The translations under genes and the position numbers were made by a program. Shown here in pieces: positions 18,003 to 27,453 of a stretch of 64,000 bases of DNA; the first letter of the stretch is position 1, and the number at the start of each line of letters is the position of its first letter. Under the pieces are notes generated by a model. That model was not told the DNA's origin and searched no databases. It saw only the letters and a program-made list of their open reading frames with translations. Source of the stretch: Moorena sp. SIOASIH (GTDB lineage Bacteria; Cyanobacteriota; Cyanobacteriia; Cyanobacteriales; Coleofasciculaceae); assembly GCF_010671925.1 (NCBI RefSeq), contig NZ_JAAHIH010000001.1, positions 485,053 through 549,052 on the forward strand. The letters are read 5' to 3'.

Positions 18003-20321
18003 ATGGAAAACACAGAAAGTCAAGAACCAATGGTTCCAGGTATGACCAATGGTGGAGCAACTACCAATGGCATGTCCCTAGGGGAAATGGCTGATGACCA
18101 GATGTCATCTTTTGATATGAATGCTGTATCCAGTCAAGGAAATATACCCACAACAGTGCCAATGAGTTCATCTGCCCCAGATAGTCCTATGGAGAATGTG
18201 CTGGTAGAAATGCGAGCACCTAAGGGTCAAGGGGCTAACGTGTTTTTATACATGGCAGGAAGTTTCAGGGTTCCTAGCTTCCAAATCGATTATGACTACG
18301 AGCCAGTATCGATGAATCCTGAGACACCGGAACTGGCCATGCAACTTCAAGCATCTAATGAAGAGGTAATCGTTGTCAAGGGCAAAGTTGCTCAAAACCA
18401 AATCGCCGCCCTGGAAGCCCAACCTAATGTAATCAAAGTCTGGCCAGACACCCCGATCGAACCCTTCAGTACTACCACCCTACAGCAAGAGTATCCGATG
18501 GTAGAACCAATGGCAGGGTTTGGTAGCTGTCCTATTGGTTCTTGTGACTGTAGGCCTGGTGTGGCTAAGGGAACTATGGCTGACGTAGCCAAGTATCTTG
18601 GGGTTGATCAAATTCACGCTGCTGGTTATAAAGGTCAAGGGATTGTTGTTGGTGTTGTTGATGGTGGGATTACAGCAGCTGGTCGTCCTGTGCGTCCCGG
18701 AGAACCCTCCAAGCGGATTCCCAATGTCATTGGCGGCTACCACCGCAGCGTGGAATGGGGGACTCAAGCTCGCAGCTGGGGCGAACATGGCAATATGTGC
18801 GCTACAGATGTGTTGGGTATGGCTCCAGAAGCCAAACTCTATGACTTTCCACTAGTAGGGAATGCCATCTCTAACGGCCTGGCTGCCTTCAATTGGGCAA
18901 TCAAGCAGCATAAAATTGACGGCACACCTCACATTCTCACCAATAGCTGGGGAATTTACCAGGAACAGTGGGATAAGACTTATGCCAGAAATCCAAACCA
19001 TCCCTTCACCCGCAAAGTTGTGGAAGCCATCAATCAAGGAATTCTAGTTCTGTTTGCCGCTGGTAACTGTGGTGGAACCTGTCCTGATGGTCGTTGTGCC
19101 TCAGATTTCGGTCCTGGTAAAAGTATTTGGGGCGCAAATGGTCATCCCCTAGTGATGACAGTGGGTGCAGTTAACAAGAATGAACAGTTTGTCGGCTATA
19201 GCAGCCAAGGACCAGCGGCTTTGTCCCCCCAAAAGCCTGACTTCTGTTCCATCACCCACTTCCGGGGTTACTTCCCCTGTGATAACGGTACCTCCGCTGC
19301 CACACCCATTGCTGCTGGAGTAGTAGCCTTGCTCAAGCAAGCCAAGCCGAGCCTAACTCAGGAGGAGGTTAAGAAACTCCTGGAGAGTACTGCTAAAAAT
19401 ATTGGTTCTCAGGGATGGGATCAGCATTCCGGTGCTGGCATTATTCAGCCCAAGGTAGCTTTTGACAAAATCAAAACTCCCCCCCCTCGCCCTCGCCCTC
19501 GCCCCAGTGGCGGTACATGGAGTGACTGGGAAAATTTAGGCGGCTATGGCCTATATAGTCCAGCGGCTGCTTCCTGGGGACCTAACCGCATTGACACCTT
19601 TGTGATTGGTACTGACCACGCTATGTATCACAAGTGGTGGGATGGCTCGGCTTGGCGCGGCTGGGAAAACTTAGGGGGTTACATTATTTCTGCACCCGCA
19701 GCGGTTTCTTGGGGAAATAACCGCATTGACACCTTTGTGGTTGGTAGCAATAATGCCCTGTACCGCAAGTGGTGGGATGGCTCGGCTTGGCGCGGTTGGG
19801 AAAATCTAGAGGGCTACTGCTTGTATGCTCCAGCGGCTGCTTCCTGGGGACCTAACCGGCTTGACACTTTTGTCATTGGTACTGACCACGCCGTCTACCA
19901 CAAGTGGTGGGATGGCTCGGCTTGGCGCGGCTGGGAAAACTTAGGAGGCTACTCTATTTCTGCACCCGCAGCAGTGTCTTGGGGTCCAAACCATATCGCT
20001 ATCTTTACCATTGGTCGCGATCGCGCTCTATACTACAAGACCTGGAATGGTTCCATTTGGAGTCCATGGGAAAAACTGGGAGGCTACTGTCAATATGGTA
20101 TAGCTGCTGTGTCCAGGGGAGTCAACCAGCTCGATTGTTTCGTGATTGGCTCCATGGGCAAGGTCTATTGCCGTTCCTGGGATGGTTCTGCCTGGAAAAA
20201 TTGGAAAAACCTAGGTGGTTACAGCATTGCTGGGCTAGCAGCAGCATCTTGGGGACCTGACCGCCTTGATGTTTTTGTCCCCGCTGGTGATCATGCTCTC
20301 CACCACAAGTGGATGGGTTGA
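18003..20321 (+). CDS. Subtilisin-like serine protease (S8) fused to a six-blade PLL/DUF346-type propeller
   Basis: A 772-residue protein. No signal peptide: residues 1-60 are Met/Ser/Gly-rich and disordered. An inhibitor-like propeptide (about 62-150, [17 protein letters not shown]) precedes the S8 domain (about 190-490), with catalytic Asp near 219 ([10 protein letters not shown]), His262 (WGEHGNM) and Ser431 (DNGTSAATP), plus oxyanion Asn in FAAGNCGG. A Pro/Arg linker ([10 protein letters not shown]) leads to six repeats of about 47 residues, for example RGWENLGG...[13 protein letters not shown]...[10 protein letters not shown]. That repeat matches DUF346/PLL-type beta-propeller lectins. 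The catalytic triad is complete. The cysteine-rich [13 protein letters not shown] before the S8 core is unusual. The natural substrate is unknown. Confidence 0.88.
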   Translation: MENTESQEPMVPGMTNGGATTNGMSLGEMADDQMSSFDMNAVSSQGNIPTTVPMSSSAPDSPMENVLVEMRAPKGQGANVFLYMAGSFRVPSFQIDYDYEPVSMNPETPELAMQLQASNEEVIVVKGKVAQNQIAALEAQPNVIKVWPDTPIEPFSTTTLQQEYPMVEPMAGFGSCPIGSCDCRPGVAKGTMADVAKYLGVDQIHAAGYKGQGIVVGVVDGGITAAGRPVRPGEPSKRIPNVIGGYHRSVEWGTQARSWGEHGNMCATDVLGMAPEAKLYDFPLVGNAISNGLAAFNWAIKQHKIDGTPHILTNSWGIYQEQWDKTYARNPNHPFTRKVVEAINQGILVLFAAGNCGGTCPDGRCASDFGPGKSIWGANGHPLVMTVGAVNKNEQFVGYSSQGPAALSPQKPDFCSITHFRGYFPCDNGTSAATPIAAGVVALLKQAKPSLTQEEVKKLLESTAKNIGSQGWDQHSGAGIIQPKVAFDKIKTPPPRPRPRPSGGTWSDWENLGGYGLYSPAAASWGPNRIDTFVIGTDHAMYHKWWDGSAWRGWENLGGYIISAPAAVSWGNNRIDTFVVGSNNALYRKWWDGSAWRGWENLEGYCLYAPAAASWGPNRLDTFVIGTDHAVYHKWWDGSAWRGWENLGGYSISAPAAVSWGPNHIAIFTIGRDRALYYKTWNGSIWSPWEKLGGYCQYGIAAVSRGVNQLDCFVIGSMGKVYCRSWDGSAWKNWKNLGGYSIAGLAAASWGPDRLDVFVPAGDHALHHKWMG

Positions 20322-20697
20322 GGTAAACATTACTGATTAAGGAATTCAAGGTAAAGAATTCAAGGCAAAGGGCAAAGGGCATCCCTGGAAAAGGATATCA
20401 TTTTTTATGGCAAGTTTGCCCTTGTCATTCTTGTATGATTGCCCTTTTCCTTTCCTAATCAAACAGCATCAAACCTGCTCTGAATTCCGGTTAATCAATT
20501 ATTATAATGTTAATTATTACTTAAAATTTAAGTAATAATTAATACTTTTTAATTAACATAGCAATCCTCAATTAATTGTGATAATTTTTGTTCCCTGCTC
20601 CCTGTTCCCTGTTCCCTATTCCCTGTTCCCTTTACTACACTTTTAATGTAACAATTAACCAATACCCAATAATTATAATTATTCAAGCCAACTTTAG
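20322..20697. other. Intergenic region with a perfect 33-bp palindrome and GTTCCCT array
   Basis: Holds AAGGCAAAGGGCAAAGG repeats, a perfect AT palindrome at 20510-20542 (16-bp arms starting TTAATTATTACTTAAA, 1-nt centre), and a CTGTTCC heptamer array at about 20593-20632. The palindrome could be a terminator of the subtilase gene or an operator of the next gene. Confidence 0.6.
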
Positions 20698-21834
20698 ATG
20701 ATGGAAAGCACAGACTTGATCAATCAAAACCCAAGGTCGCCGATTCTCGTAAAAATGCCTGGAGAAGATGGGTCAACTGGGTCAACTATTGATCAAAGTA
20801 TGCCAACAGAGGTAGCGATTGAGCATGGTGTGAATACCTTGGTTAATGACGTAGTGGATCAAGCCTTAGTGCAGGTTCAAAGTAACCAAGAACTGCAATT
20901 AGTGCGGGAAAAGGTTGCTACGGTGATGGGAGATACCCTTAAGGAAATAGCTGCTGAACACCCTCAGTGTCAAAGCCCACTGGCAACAGGTGTTAGCCCA
21001 ATGAATATTAATACTAATAATAGTGCAGTTGAGTGTGGTATCAGTGGGGCAAAGCAGGTTCAAGAGCTAGGCTTTACTGAGTTTACTGCTGGGCTGATCA
21101 ACAGTACTTTCGACGCTATCATTGGTGCAACTATCAAGCAGATGGAAGCCTATCGCGAACTTGTAGCCAATCTCGCTAAAACTCTGGCTCAGTTCCAGGC
21201 TGAGAATGTCTCTGATGCCCAAATTACTGACCATCTTGCCCAACGCTACCCTGATGGTCAGGGGGGAACAGTTGTGCGTCCCAACTATACCTTTAAAACT
21301 ATCCCTGCTGACCCCAACACTGGTACTCAAGAAAAGCCAGCCAATCACCTCTTAAGGCAGGTCGCTCAAGCTCTAGAAGCTGAAACCATCAATCTGACCA
21401 ATCCTCTGATACTTACCATCCAAGAGAATCAGGAGAGATTCTTCACTAGCCAAGTCCAAGATATTCGCTCGAAAATTGGTGAGTTACTAGCAACTAATAT
21501 GATAGAGCATCTGCGGGCAATAGCACGGGAAGGAATGGCACGGATTGTAGTAACTGATGGGGAAATTCTCTCGAAGCTCACCTTCAATGTGACTGCTACT
21601 GAGGAACAAACAACAGGAAAAAACCAGTATCAGCGTCAACAAACCAACCCTTACATCAGAGGTCGTGCGGTCGCGGGATGGGGTGTTTCTGCTGGTGCTA
21701 GTCACAATAAACTCACCGTTAAGCCAGTGAATGAGAGTTCATTTGATGGGGTGACTATGAGTAAAGAAATTATTGGTCAGGTTAAGATTCGCTTTAAGAC
21801 TGACACATTTCCACCAGTGGACAGGAATAGATAA
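20698..21834 (+). CDS. Conserved-looking protein of unknown function
   Basis: A 378-residue soluble protein, starting at one of two adjacent ATGs. No signal peptide or membrane span. The N-terminal 120 residues are acidic, with helical stretches (NTLVNDVVDQALVQVQ). The middle (about 120-180) is a helical segment, GISGAKQVQELGFTEFTAGL followed by INSTFDAIIGATIKQMEAYREL. The C-terminus is beta-like and ends TMSKEIIGQVKIRFKTDTFP. I do not recognise the family. It lies 376 bp after the subtilase on the same strand and may be its partner or target. Codon use looks like its neighbours. It could be a phage-tail-like or effector-associated protein, but nothing here proves that. Confidence 0.6.
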   Translation: MMESTDLINQNPRSPILVKMPGEDGSTGSTIDQSMPTEVAIEHGVNTLVNDVVDQALVQVQSNQELQLVREKVATVMGDTLKEIAAEHPQCQSPLATGVSPMNINTNNSAVECGISGAKQVQELGFTEFTAGLINSTFDAIIGATIKQMEAYRELVANLAKTLAQFQAENVSDAQITDHLAQRYPDGQGGTVVRPNYTFKTIPADPNTGTQEKPANHLLRQVAQALEAETINLTNPLILTIQENQERFFTSQVQDIRSKIGELLATNMIEHLRAIAREGMARIVVTDGEILSKLTFNVTATEEQTTGKNQYQRQQTNPYIRGRAVAGWGVSAGASHNKLTVKPVNESSFDGVTMSKEIIGQVKIRFKTDTFPPVDRNR

Positions 21835-22079
21835 TATCGAGTTCGGTTGACTACTCATCAGTCTTGGATGTTCATTAATTAACAATTAACAATTATCCCT
21901 ATTTTCCGGATTTTTGCCTTAATTCGGATATAATCTGTCATGGTTTCCCGAATATGCTGATTATACCTACCTCCACTCAAGTATATAATTTTGTACGCTT
22001 CACCACACTTATTTTAACCTTTCCATTGCCTTTATTTTAAAATTACTCATAAATCTCTCCAAAGTCACTGATAAGTTTA

Positions 22080-22168
22080 TATAGCAGTTCTCAATCGGGT
22101 TAGGTACTTTCGTTATTGGTTAAGGAAGAAAATTTAGATGTACCTCACGCTTACTAGGAAACGCTATA
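22080..22168. mobile_element. MITE-like inverted-end element without heptamer array
   Basis: An 89-bp unit bounded by TATAGC and GCTATA. The inner ends read GTTCTCAATCGGGTTAGGTAC and TGTACCTCACGCTTACTAGG. It has no heptamer array, so it shows the minimal form of the family seen at 24310, 29252, 46105, 47811, 49972, 50129, 51322 and 63340. Confidence 0.7.
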
Positions 22169-22229
22169 CATGACTATCTCAAGATTAAGCAGATCTAAGT
22201 AGAATTGCTGTATTGATAGATAACTAACC

Positions 22230-22472
22230 ATGTTTAAACTATTTCGGTGTCATCAAGCCCAAACCTCCCCTAGCCAAACCCTTAACCGTTGGCAAGGAGA
22301 AGCTACTGTTAAAGTGGCCATACAACCCAATCAAAGCGGACGTGTACACTTCCGAGCCAGCTACTGGAATGCTAAATGTCCACAAGCCATCACTCTCAAC
22401 CCTGGGGATATTGTTGAAGTAACTGGGATTGATAACATTACCCTGATTGTAGAACCTGCTTCTTTGAATTAA
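22230..22472 (+). CDS. Small NfeD-like OB-fold protein
   Basis: An 80-residue protein with the OB-fold C-terminal pattern of NfeD proteins: GEATVKVAIQPNQSGRVHF, then SYWNAKCPQAITLNPGDIVE and VTGIDNITLIVEP. NfeD C-terminal domains are soluble modules of membrane-protein quality-control complexes with SPFH proteins or Clp-type proteases. Here there is no membrane part, so it is a stand-alone OB domain, which is common in cyanobacteria. The ATG follows GATAACTAACC without a clear SD. No SPFH partner is nearby. Confidence 0.68.
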   Translation: MFKLFRCHQAQTSPSQTLNRWQGEATVKVAIQPNQSGRVHFRASYWNAKCPQAITLNPGDIVEVTGIDNITLIVEPASLN

Positions 22473-22510
22473 ATCAGTGTATCAATACCGTAGAGTGTAC
22501 TATTTCTAAG

Positions 22511-22730
22511 TAAGCATTCAGCCGTCAGCTGTCAGCTGTCAGCCTAATGCTTAAAATAAACCTCAGGAGAATTTAATAGTTCGAGATGAATCAGAGTTGA
22601 AAGTGTCAGAAAAATCCCATCTAAGCATATGCCCTACGCGCACGCTAAGGGAACAGTAGTTAGGGGTCAGCCGTTGGCCACAGGCCTTTGGCTGATAGCT
22701 GAGGGCTGATAGCTGAATGCTTACATTTCT
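22511..22730. repeat. Dispersed repeat with CAGCTGT and GCTGATA arrays
   Basis: AAGCATTCAGCCGTCAGCTG opens a unit with AATTTAATAGTTCGAGAT and a CATCTAAGCATATGC block. It closes with GATAGCTGAGGGCTGATAGC and AATGCTTAC. It is homologous, in inverse orientation, to 1352-1515. A CCTACGCGCACGCTAAGGG small repeat is embedded at 22632. Confidence 0.75.
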
Positions 22731-22816
22731 AAAGTTTGCAAATCGCTTTCAAAACTTGGAGTATAACCATAGCGCGATCGCTTTCAAAAAAGCTGATAAT
22801 CGGCATATATTGATAA

Positions 22817-22884
22817 GTTTGGGGATTACCCTAACCGATATAGATAAACTGATAAAGCAGACCATTAGTGGCTAATCCCCAAAC
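22817..22884. terminator. Long inverted repeat downstream of the RiPP operon
   Basis: Perfect 12-bp arms GTTTGGGGATTA (22817-22828) and TAATCCCCAAAC (22873-22884) enclose 44 nt. It lies 83 bp past the amidohydrolase stop on the operon strand. It may end or protect the 3' end of the operon transcript, or be a small MITE. Confidence 0.45.
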
Positions 22885-22966
22885 AAATTATTGATGCTCT
22901 AGACTGTTGAAAGCATAAGTCAGTAATTGCGGTAAACCTGTTGATGCCTCAATGACTAATAACTCT

Positions 22967-24112
22967 TCACCCCAAACCATAAAAACGCATAGGATTATCC
23001 CAGAGGATCTTTTGCACTATCTTCTCAGATAGCTGGTCCTGAAGTGCTACCACTTCTTCAATAATCTTGGGATTGTGGTCTATGTGAGGGTAGTCAGAAC
23101 CAAAGATCAAATTATCAGAACCAATGTACTTGATAATATCAGCCAGATAAGGCTCATCTGGCTCAATGGCAATGAAGCACTGGCGACGGAAATACTCTGA
23201 AGGCTTCATCTTTACATGGTCTTTCACCTCCCAGGCCAGTTGATCGTATTCTTCATCTAGCCGCCACAGCCAGTAGGGAAGCCAGCCGCAACCTGACTCA
23301 AGAAACGCTACTCTGAGATTGGGGTGACGCTCTAATACTCCCCCTTCGATCAGTGCCAACATGGCCATCATGTGTTCCATAGGATGAGAGCAAGCATGCA
23401 TGGCAAAACGGGTATTAAATCGATCTGCTCCAGTGGTCGGTAATCGAGAATGGCTACCCTCATGAATGCCAACTGCTATGCCCAGGCTCTCACACTCCGT
23501 CCAAAATTGCTCATAGGCCGGGTCACTAAGCAGTCGTCCCTTAACCGGATTTGGTCGCACAAAGACAGCTTTCCAGCCAAACTCTGCGATCCGATGTAAT
23601 TCCGACACCATGTTGCTGGGGTCGTGTAAACTAATCGCTCCTACCCCTTTCAGTAGTTGCGGGTCATAGCTGCAAAAGTCTCGTAACCAATTGTTGTAGG
23701 CACGGGTTAGTGCTGCTGCCAGTGAGGGATCCATAGTATCGATCGCCAACATCCACAATCCCATAGTTGGATACAGAAAGGAAATATCCACACCCATCCG
23801 CTTCATGGCCTTGACCTGAGAGTCTGGGCCAGAGCCTAGGTTTCTATTATAGGTAGCCTTGTTCCGGATTGCTACCTTAATTCCTTCAGCCCAGACAGCA
23901 TCGGATATCTTATTATAAATTGTCTCACCTTCCACTCTCATATACTTAGTTGGAGGGGAAAAGATATCAATTTTTACAACCCCATCCTTTTGGGAGGGTT
24001 GATATCGATAGGGTGCATGACTTTTAAATGCCGGTTCCAGGTACTTCTCCCACATATCTATCGGTTCATTCACATGGCCATCGGCATCAATAATTTGATA
24101 GTCTTTCAGCAT
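22967..24112 (-). CDS. Amidohydrolase-2 (ACMSD-like) of the NHLP-TOMM locus
   Basis: A 381-residue metal-dependent hydrolase of the ACMSD/amidohydrolase-2 family. Motifs: IIDADGHVNEP at the N-terminus (family HxH position reads D-x-D-G-H), GIAVGIHEGSHSRLP, the His in ACSHPMEHMMAML, FLESGCGWLPYWLWRLDEEY, and the metal/catalytic Asp in NLIFGSDYPHIDHN. An open frame extends upstream, but those codons are a 21-bp tandem repeat (encoding NIKPSTF units); the ATG at 24112 (MLKDYQIID) is the sensible start. It is the third gene of the operon-like set precursor, YcaO, amidohydrolase. YcaO-amidohydrolase pairs also occur in bottromycin synthesis, though with a different amidohydrolase subfamily. Its role here is inferred. 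Confidence 0.88.
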   Translation of the reverse strand: MLKDYQIIDADGHVNEPIDMWEKYLEPAFKSHAPYRYQPSQKDGVVKIDIFSPPTKYMRVEGETIYNKISDAVWAEGIKVAIRNKATYNRNLGSGPDSQVKAMKRMGVDISFLYPTMGLWMLAIDTMDPSLAAALTRAYNNWLRDFCSYDPQLLKGVGAISLHDPSNMVSELHRIAEFGWKAVFVRPNPVKGRLLSDPAYEQFWTECESLGIAVGIHEGSHSRLPTTGADRFNTRFAMHACSHPMEHMMAMLALIEGGVLERHPNLRVAFLESGCGWLPYWLWRLDEEYDQLAWEVKDHVKMKPSEYFRRQCFIAIEPDEPYLADIIKYIGSDNLIFGSDYPHIDHNPKIIEEVVALQDQLSEKIVQKILWDNPMRFYGLG

Positions 24113-24118
24113 TGTTCT

Positions 24119-24300
24119 TCTATTGAAGGTTGAAGGTTTGATGTTGAAGGTTGAAGGTTTGATGTTGAAGGTTGAAGGTTTGATGTTGAAGGTTGAAGGT
24201 TTGATGTTGAAGGTTGAAGGTTCGATGTTGCAGGTTTGATGTTGAAGGTTGTTCGCGTAGCGTGGCCTTTTGGCCAAGGTTGAAGGTTGAAAGTTCGATG
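24119..24300. repeat. 21-bp tandem repeat (GATGTTGAAGGTTGAAGGTTT)n and GCGTAGCGTGGCC repeat
   Basis: About five 21-bp units built from GAAGGTT heptamers, lying immediately upstream of the amidohydrolase ATG. It continues into GTTCGCGTAGCGTGGCCTTT (24252 onward), a copy of the small dispersed repeat. It may have displaced the native ribosome-binding region. Confidence 0.9.
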
Positions 24301-24309
24301 TTGGGCGAC

Positions 24310-24527
24310 TATAGCAGTTTCTACTCTAATCAGGTAAAAATTATTTGTACCCTCTTGCCTCTTGCCTCTTGCCTTCCCCTCCTGGTCGGGGTTAGGGGTG
24401 GGTTCCTCTTGCCTCTTGCCTCTTGCCTCTTGCCTCTTGCCTGTTACCTACTCCCTACTCCCTACTCCCTACTCCCTGCTCCCTGCTCCCTAAAAAAATG
24501 TACCTCACCTAATTGAAAACCGCTATA
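24310..24527. mobile_element. TATAGC/GCTATA element carrying CTTGCCT and CTACTCC arrays
   Basis: Inverted ends TATAGCAGTTTCTACTC...GTAC and TGTACCTCACCTAATTGAAA...CGCTATA enclose CTTGCCT units, a CCCCTCCTGGTCGGGGTTAG segment, and CTACTCC units. It lies between the cyclodehydratase and amidohydrolase genes. Confidence 0.75.
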
Positions 24528-24535
24528 GTTGCTGA

Positions 24536-26809
24536 TCAGAAGAAAATCGGAAATGGGTTGAGTTGGTTTTCTTCGAGGGATTTTGGTAACTGACCCATCT
24601 GTACTGGCACATCATAAAGCCGTCCGGGAGCCCACCGTTTCCAAAAGTGTCGTAGACCGGGGACAATGACTTTGACAACATTGAGTCCGATATCGGGACG
24701 GGTTTGATCTAGAACCAGGGTTTCCATACCTTGCTTGGCAGCAATGTCTACACAGGTTTGAACATCGTCTCGCAGATCATCGCTGCTAAGTTGAGGATAA
24801 TCGGTGTAGACTTTTGGAGTAGTGTTTTCATCGGGTACCAAATACGGCTGATTCTCTAAGGTAGCCATTCGCCACCAGTCTATAGCTAACTGATCGGAGT
24901 AGTTGTATTTGGTGCTGCCATCGGGAGCTATGGATATAACCGCTGGAAGCACCTGGTTTAATTCCGTTAGCGATCGCATAATCCCAATTTTGGGGTCGAA
25001 ATGAGCACCGAAGGCAAAAATGATATCTTCGACAGGTTGATCAATTCTCCTGGAAAGAGCAGCAAAGGCGGGAATCCCTAAATCGCTAGTGATATCCAGT
25101 ACCCAGAGTTCACGGTTGAGGGACTGGTAATACTCCTTAAGAGCTTTAAAATAGGGTTGGTTAAAACTGTCTAAATCCACAGCTGGTCGTTTGAGGCGGT
25201 TATACCACCACAGCGCTACACTATCTCGCTCCACTAACTCCATGAATCCTTGTAGGATTGCTTCTTCTTTGGTGTTGCCAGCAGCAGTACCATTGGAATC
25301 TGCCCAACAATCTGGTTTAGAGGGTTTCGGGTAACCGTAATAGCAGTAAGCTGTGGGTAAATACTTAAATGTTTTGTCAGTCAAAGACCAAATTGGTGTC
25401 CACTCAATCTCTCGTTCGGGATCAAAGGGTTCTGGAACCTTTTGAAAAAAGCTGGGACAGCTTTGATTCCAGTCCTGGCGGGTTTGGTATTGGCGATCGC
25501 TAAACAGCATACAAGCATTGGGGTGAATAGCCACATCCGCCATAGTGTTGTAGCTACCTTTGCGTCGAATTTCGTCTCCCTGAAACACACCAGAATATCT
25601 CTCAATCGCTTCCCCAAGGGCGCTGGCTTTTGCCTGAGCGTCAGTCTGTCCTTTGCCAGCACTTCTGCCACGCAGGTGTTTCCGCAAGAAGTATAAACTA
25701 TGCAACATGCTGGCAAAATTATGTCCCGCCACATAGGTAGGGGTCAAATCGCTGTTTAACTTAGAAACTTTACTAATTCCTCTAACTGCTCCGATAATCG
25801 GACTGATGTGGTGTTCGTATCGCTTAAGGGTTTTTTCTGGTGAAACACAACGGTGTCCACCATCAGCTGTAAAGGTTTTCTTCCGGCTTTCTAATAAAAC
25901 TGGCAAGGGGTCTCTATCTCCTAGATAGTCTGGGTCGCCACAACCAGGACATTGAGGACGCTTGACCAGAGTGTGATTTTTGGTTTGTAAGGATATGGTG
26001 TCAAAGGTGACCAGAGTCCCTTTCAGGGATGGATGGTCTCCCTGAACAATCCATTTGGCGATTTCAGTAGCCGCTAGATTTAGTCCAGTGTGTAGAGTAG
26101 ACGGTAGTAAAGAGCGAGAGGTGGGGAAAGCCGTCCAGATACTATTAGGTTGGCGATGTTTGCGCAGAAAATCTTCCACGGGGCGATTGGCTTGCAGCCG
26201 TTGGGCTAGACATTCCCAACACCCAGTTTTTCCAGGCTCAAAAATCGGACCAATCCAAATCATTTTGCCCACTGGCTTGACCAGCATCCACGGACGCTGG
26301 GACTGTAAAGCTTTTTGATTGAAGCGATCAAGACCGACTTGGAGATAGTCATCGGTTAATACAACAGCAATGTCTCCTTCCTCAGCCACCTGAATATTGA
26401 GTGATTCCAGGATGGCGATCAAGGGTTGGGTTGGAACCGTGCCAAAGGAGGTTACTGAAACCTTAGTAGATTGCAAGCGGCTGGTGGCTGTGGTGTGATC
26501 AACATTCAGAAAATTCCAGAAGGCTGCTACCTCTGATGGCATATCCGAGGGCATAGGGTTATCGTTTTCCACGATATAGCCTTTCTTTTCCATCAGCATC
26601 AAGGCATAGTAAATCTCAGCCGTAGAGGCTTGGCCTTGCAGCAGGTTAACTATGTCTTCGACGGAATGCTCGCCATCAATTAAAGGAGCTAATTGTTCAT
26701 AAAGATGACCATTTAGAACAAAATACTCTGACTCGGACAGCAGAAAAACACCAACCGATTCCACATCTTCGATATGAAAGCAAGGTTTGAATTTAGGTTT
26801 GTTAAGCAT
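24536..26809 (-). CDS. Fused E1-like/YcaO azoline cyclodehydratase (TOMM synthetase)
   Basis: A 757-residue fused cyclodehydratase that would convert Cys/Ser/Thr of a precursor peptide to azolines using ATP. The N-terminal part (1-about 300) is the leader-binding, E1-like C domain: a RiPP-recognition-like start (about 1-85), then zinc ligands Cys197/Cys200 (GCWECL) and Cys287/Cys290 (QCPGCGDPDY). The YcaO domain (about 320-757) has ALGEAIERYSG, FMELVERDSVALWWYNRL and SDLGIPAFAALSRR, the ATP/Mg-binding Glu/Arg set. The C-terminus ends LNPFPIFF, a Pro-rich tail but not a full PxPxP. It lies between the NHLP precursor and the amidohydrolase on the same strand. No separate flavin dehydrogenase is present. 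Confidence 0.95.
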   Translation of the reverse strand: MLNKPKFKPCFHIEDVESVGVFLLSESEYFVLNGHLYEQLAPLIDGEHSVEDIVNLLQGQASTAEIYYALMLMEKKGYIVENDNPMPSDMPSEVAAFWNFLNVDHTTATSRLQSTKVSVTSFGTVPTQPLIAILESLNIQVAEEGDIAVVLTDDYLQVGLDRFNQKALQSQRPWMLVKPVGKMIWIGPIFEPGKTGCWECLAQRLQANRPVEDFLRKHRQPNSIWTAFPTSRSLLPSTLHTGLNLAATEIAKWIVQGDHPSLKGTLVTFDTISLQTKNHTLVKRPQCPGCGDPDYLGDRDPLPVLLESRKKTFTADGGHRCVSPEKTLKRYEHHISPIIGAVRGISKVSKLNSDLTPTYVAGHNFASMLHSLYFLRKHLRGRSAGKGQTDAQAKASALGEAIERYSGVFQGDEIRRKGSYNTMADVAIHPNACMLFSDRQYQTRQDWNQSCPSFFQKVPEPFDPEREIEWTPIWSLTDKTFKYLPTAYCYYGYPKPSKPDCWADSNGTAAGNTKEEAILQGFMELVERDSVALWWYNRLKRPAVDLDSFNQPYFKALKEYYQSLNRELWVLDITSDLGIPAFAALSRRIDQPVEDIIFAFGAHFDPKIGIMRSLTELNQVLPAVISIAPDGSTKYNYSDQLAIDWWRMATLENQPYLVPDENTTPKVYTDYPQLSSDDLRDDVQTCVDIAAKQGMETLVLDQTRPDIGLNVVKVIVPGLRHFWKRWAPGRLYDVPVQMGQLPKSLEENQLNPFPIFF

Positions 26810-27453
26810 TGTTACTTTTTCTCTTTTCTCTAGGGAGGCATACTATCGCAAAGGGAACAGGGAGTAGGGAATAGGGAGTAGGGAGTAGGGAGTAGGGAAC
26901 AAAAATTCTCACAGCAGCCTTAACTATGGCAGCACAATCAGGGGGCTAACCCTTGACAATAAATCAATAGCCCTGTAATCTAGTGATTAGTTGATGAAAC
27001 TTACCGGATTTGCTATAGTTGAAGTAGGACTAGCTATAGCAAAATTCTAGGGCTTAGCTTAAGCTGACTAGCCCGGTTTGATAGAGTCGGTTTGATAGAG
27101 TCGGTTTGATGAAGTGGATTTGATTGAGGGAATGTACCGATACTCAATCTCATCCAACTAAGGCTGATCCAACTAAGGGACTAAGCAACGGGCAGGTAGA
27201 AAACGCCCGTTACCAGTCCAGATTGGGGATAGCTAACCCCCCGTTAGAGGTAAAGCCGGTTAGAGATAAAAATTGATAGGTTTGTATCTGGTTGCTCTAT
27301 TAGGGTAATCGCTGACCTTAGCCTGTTTCAATCAGGCTTAATCAGGCGTTTACCCGATAGGGCTTTCCTTTGCTAAAGTCGATGGCGACTTTATGTTTTT
27401 GTTCAGACCTCTTCGGGGTAGTTAGCTAGTTTTCCCCAAAGCCACTAGGGATT
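26810..27453. other. Structured spacer between precursor and cyclodehydratase genes
   Basis: 643 nt without a convincing gene. It holds a GGGAGTA array (26851-26897), short GGTTTGATAGAGTC direct repeats (27073-27110), and several hairpins: ACGGGC/GCCCGT (about 27188-27211), GGGG...CCCC (about 27226-27243), AGCCTG/CAGGCT (27320-27338), and a perfect 8-bp stem TAAAGTCG/CGACTTTA (27374-27393). Such a spacer would let precursor and enzyme be made at different levels. Confidence 0.5.

Noticed and set aside
18480..19340. Several antisense open frames in the subtilase region
   Set aside because: They overlap the well-supported subtilase coding strand and have no family features.
18003..20321. Subtilase as a cyanobactin PatA/PatG homologue
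   Set aside because: No PatE-like precursor or PatF neighbour, and the C-terminus is a propeller, not a cyanobactin macrocyclase domain.
24113..24277. Longer amidohydrolase N-terminus
   Set aside because: Residues are NIKPSTF repeats from a 21-bp tandem array; the ATG at 24112 starts the conserved domain.
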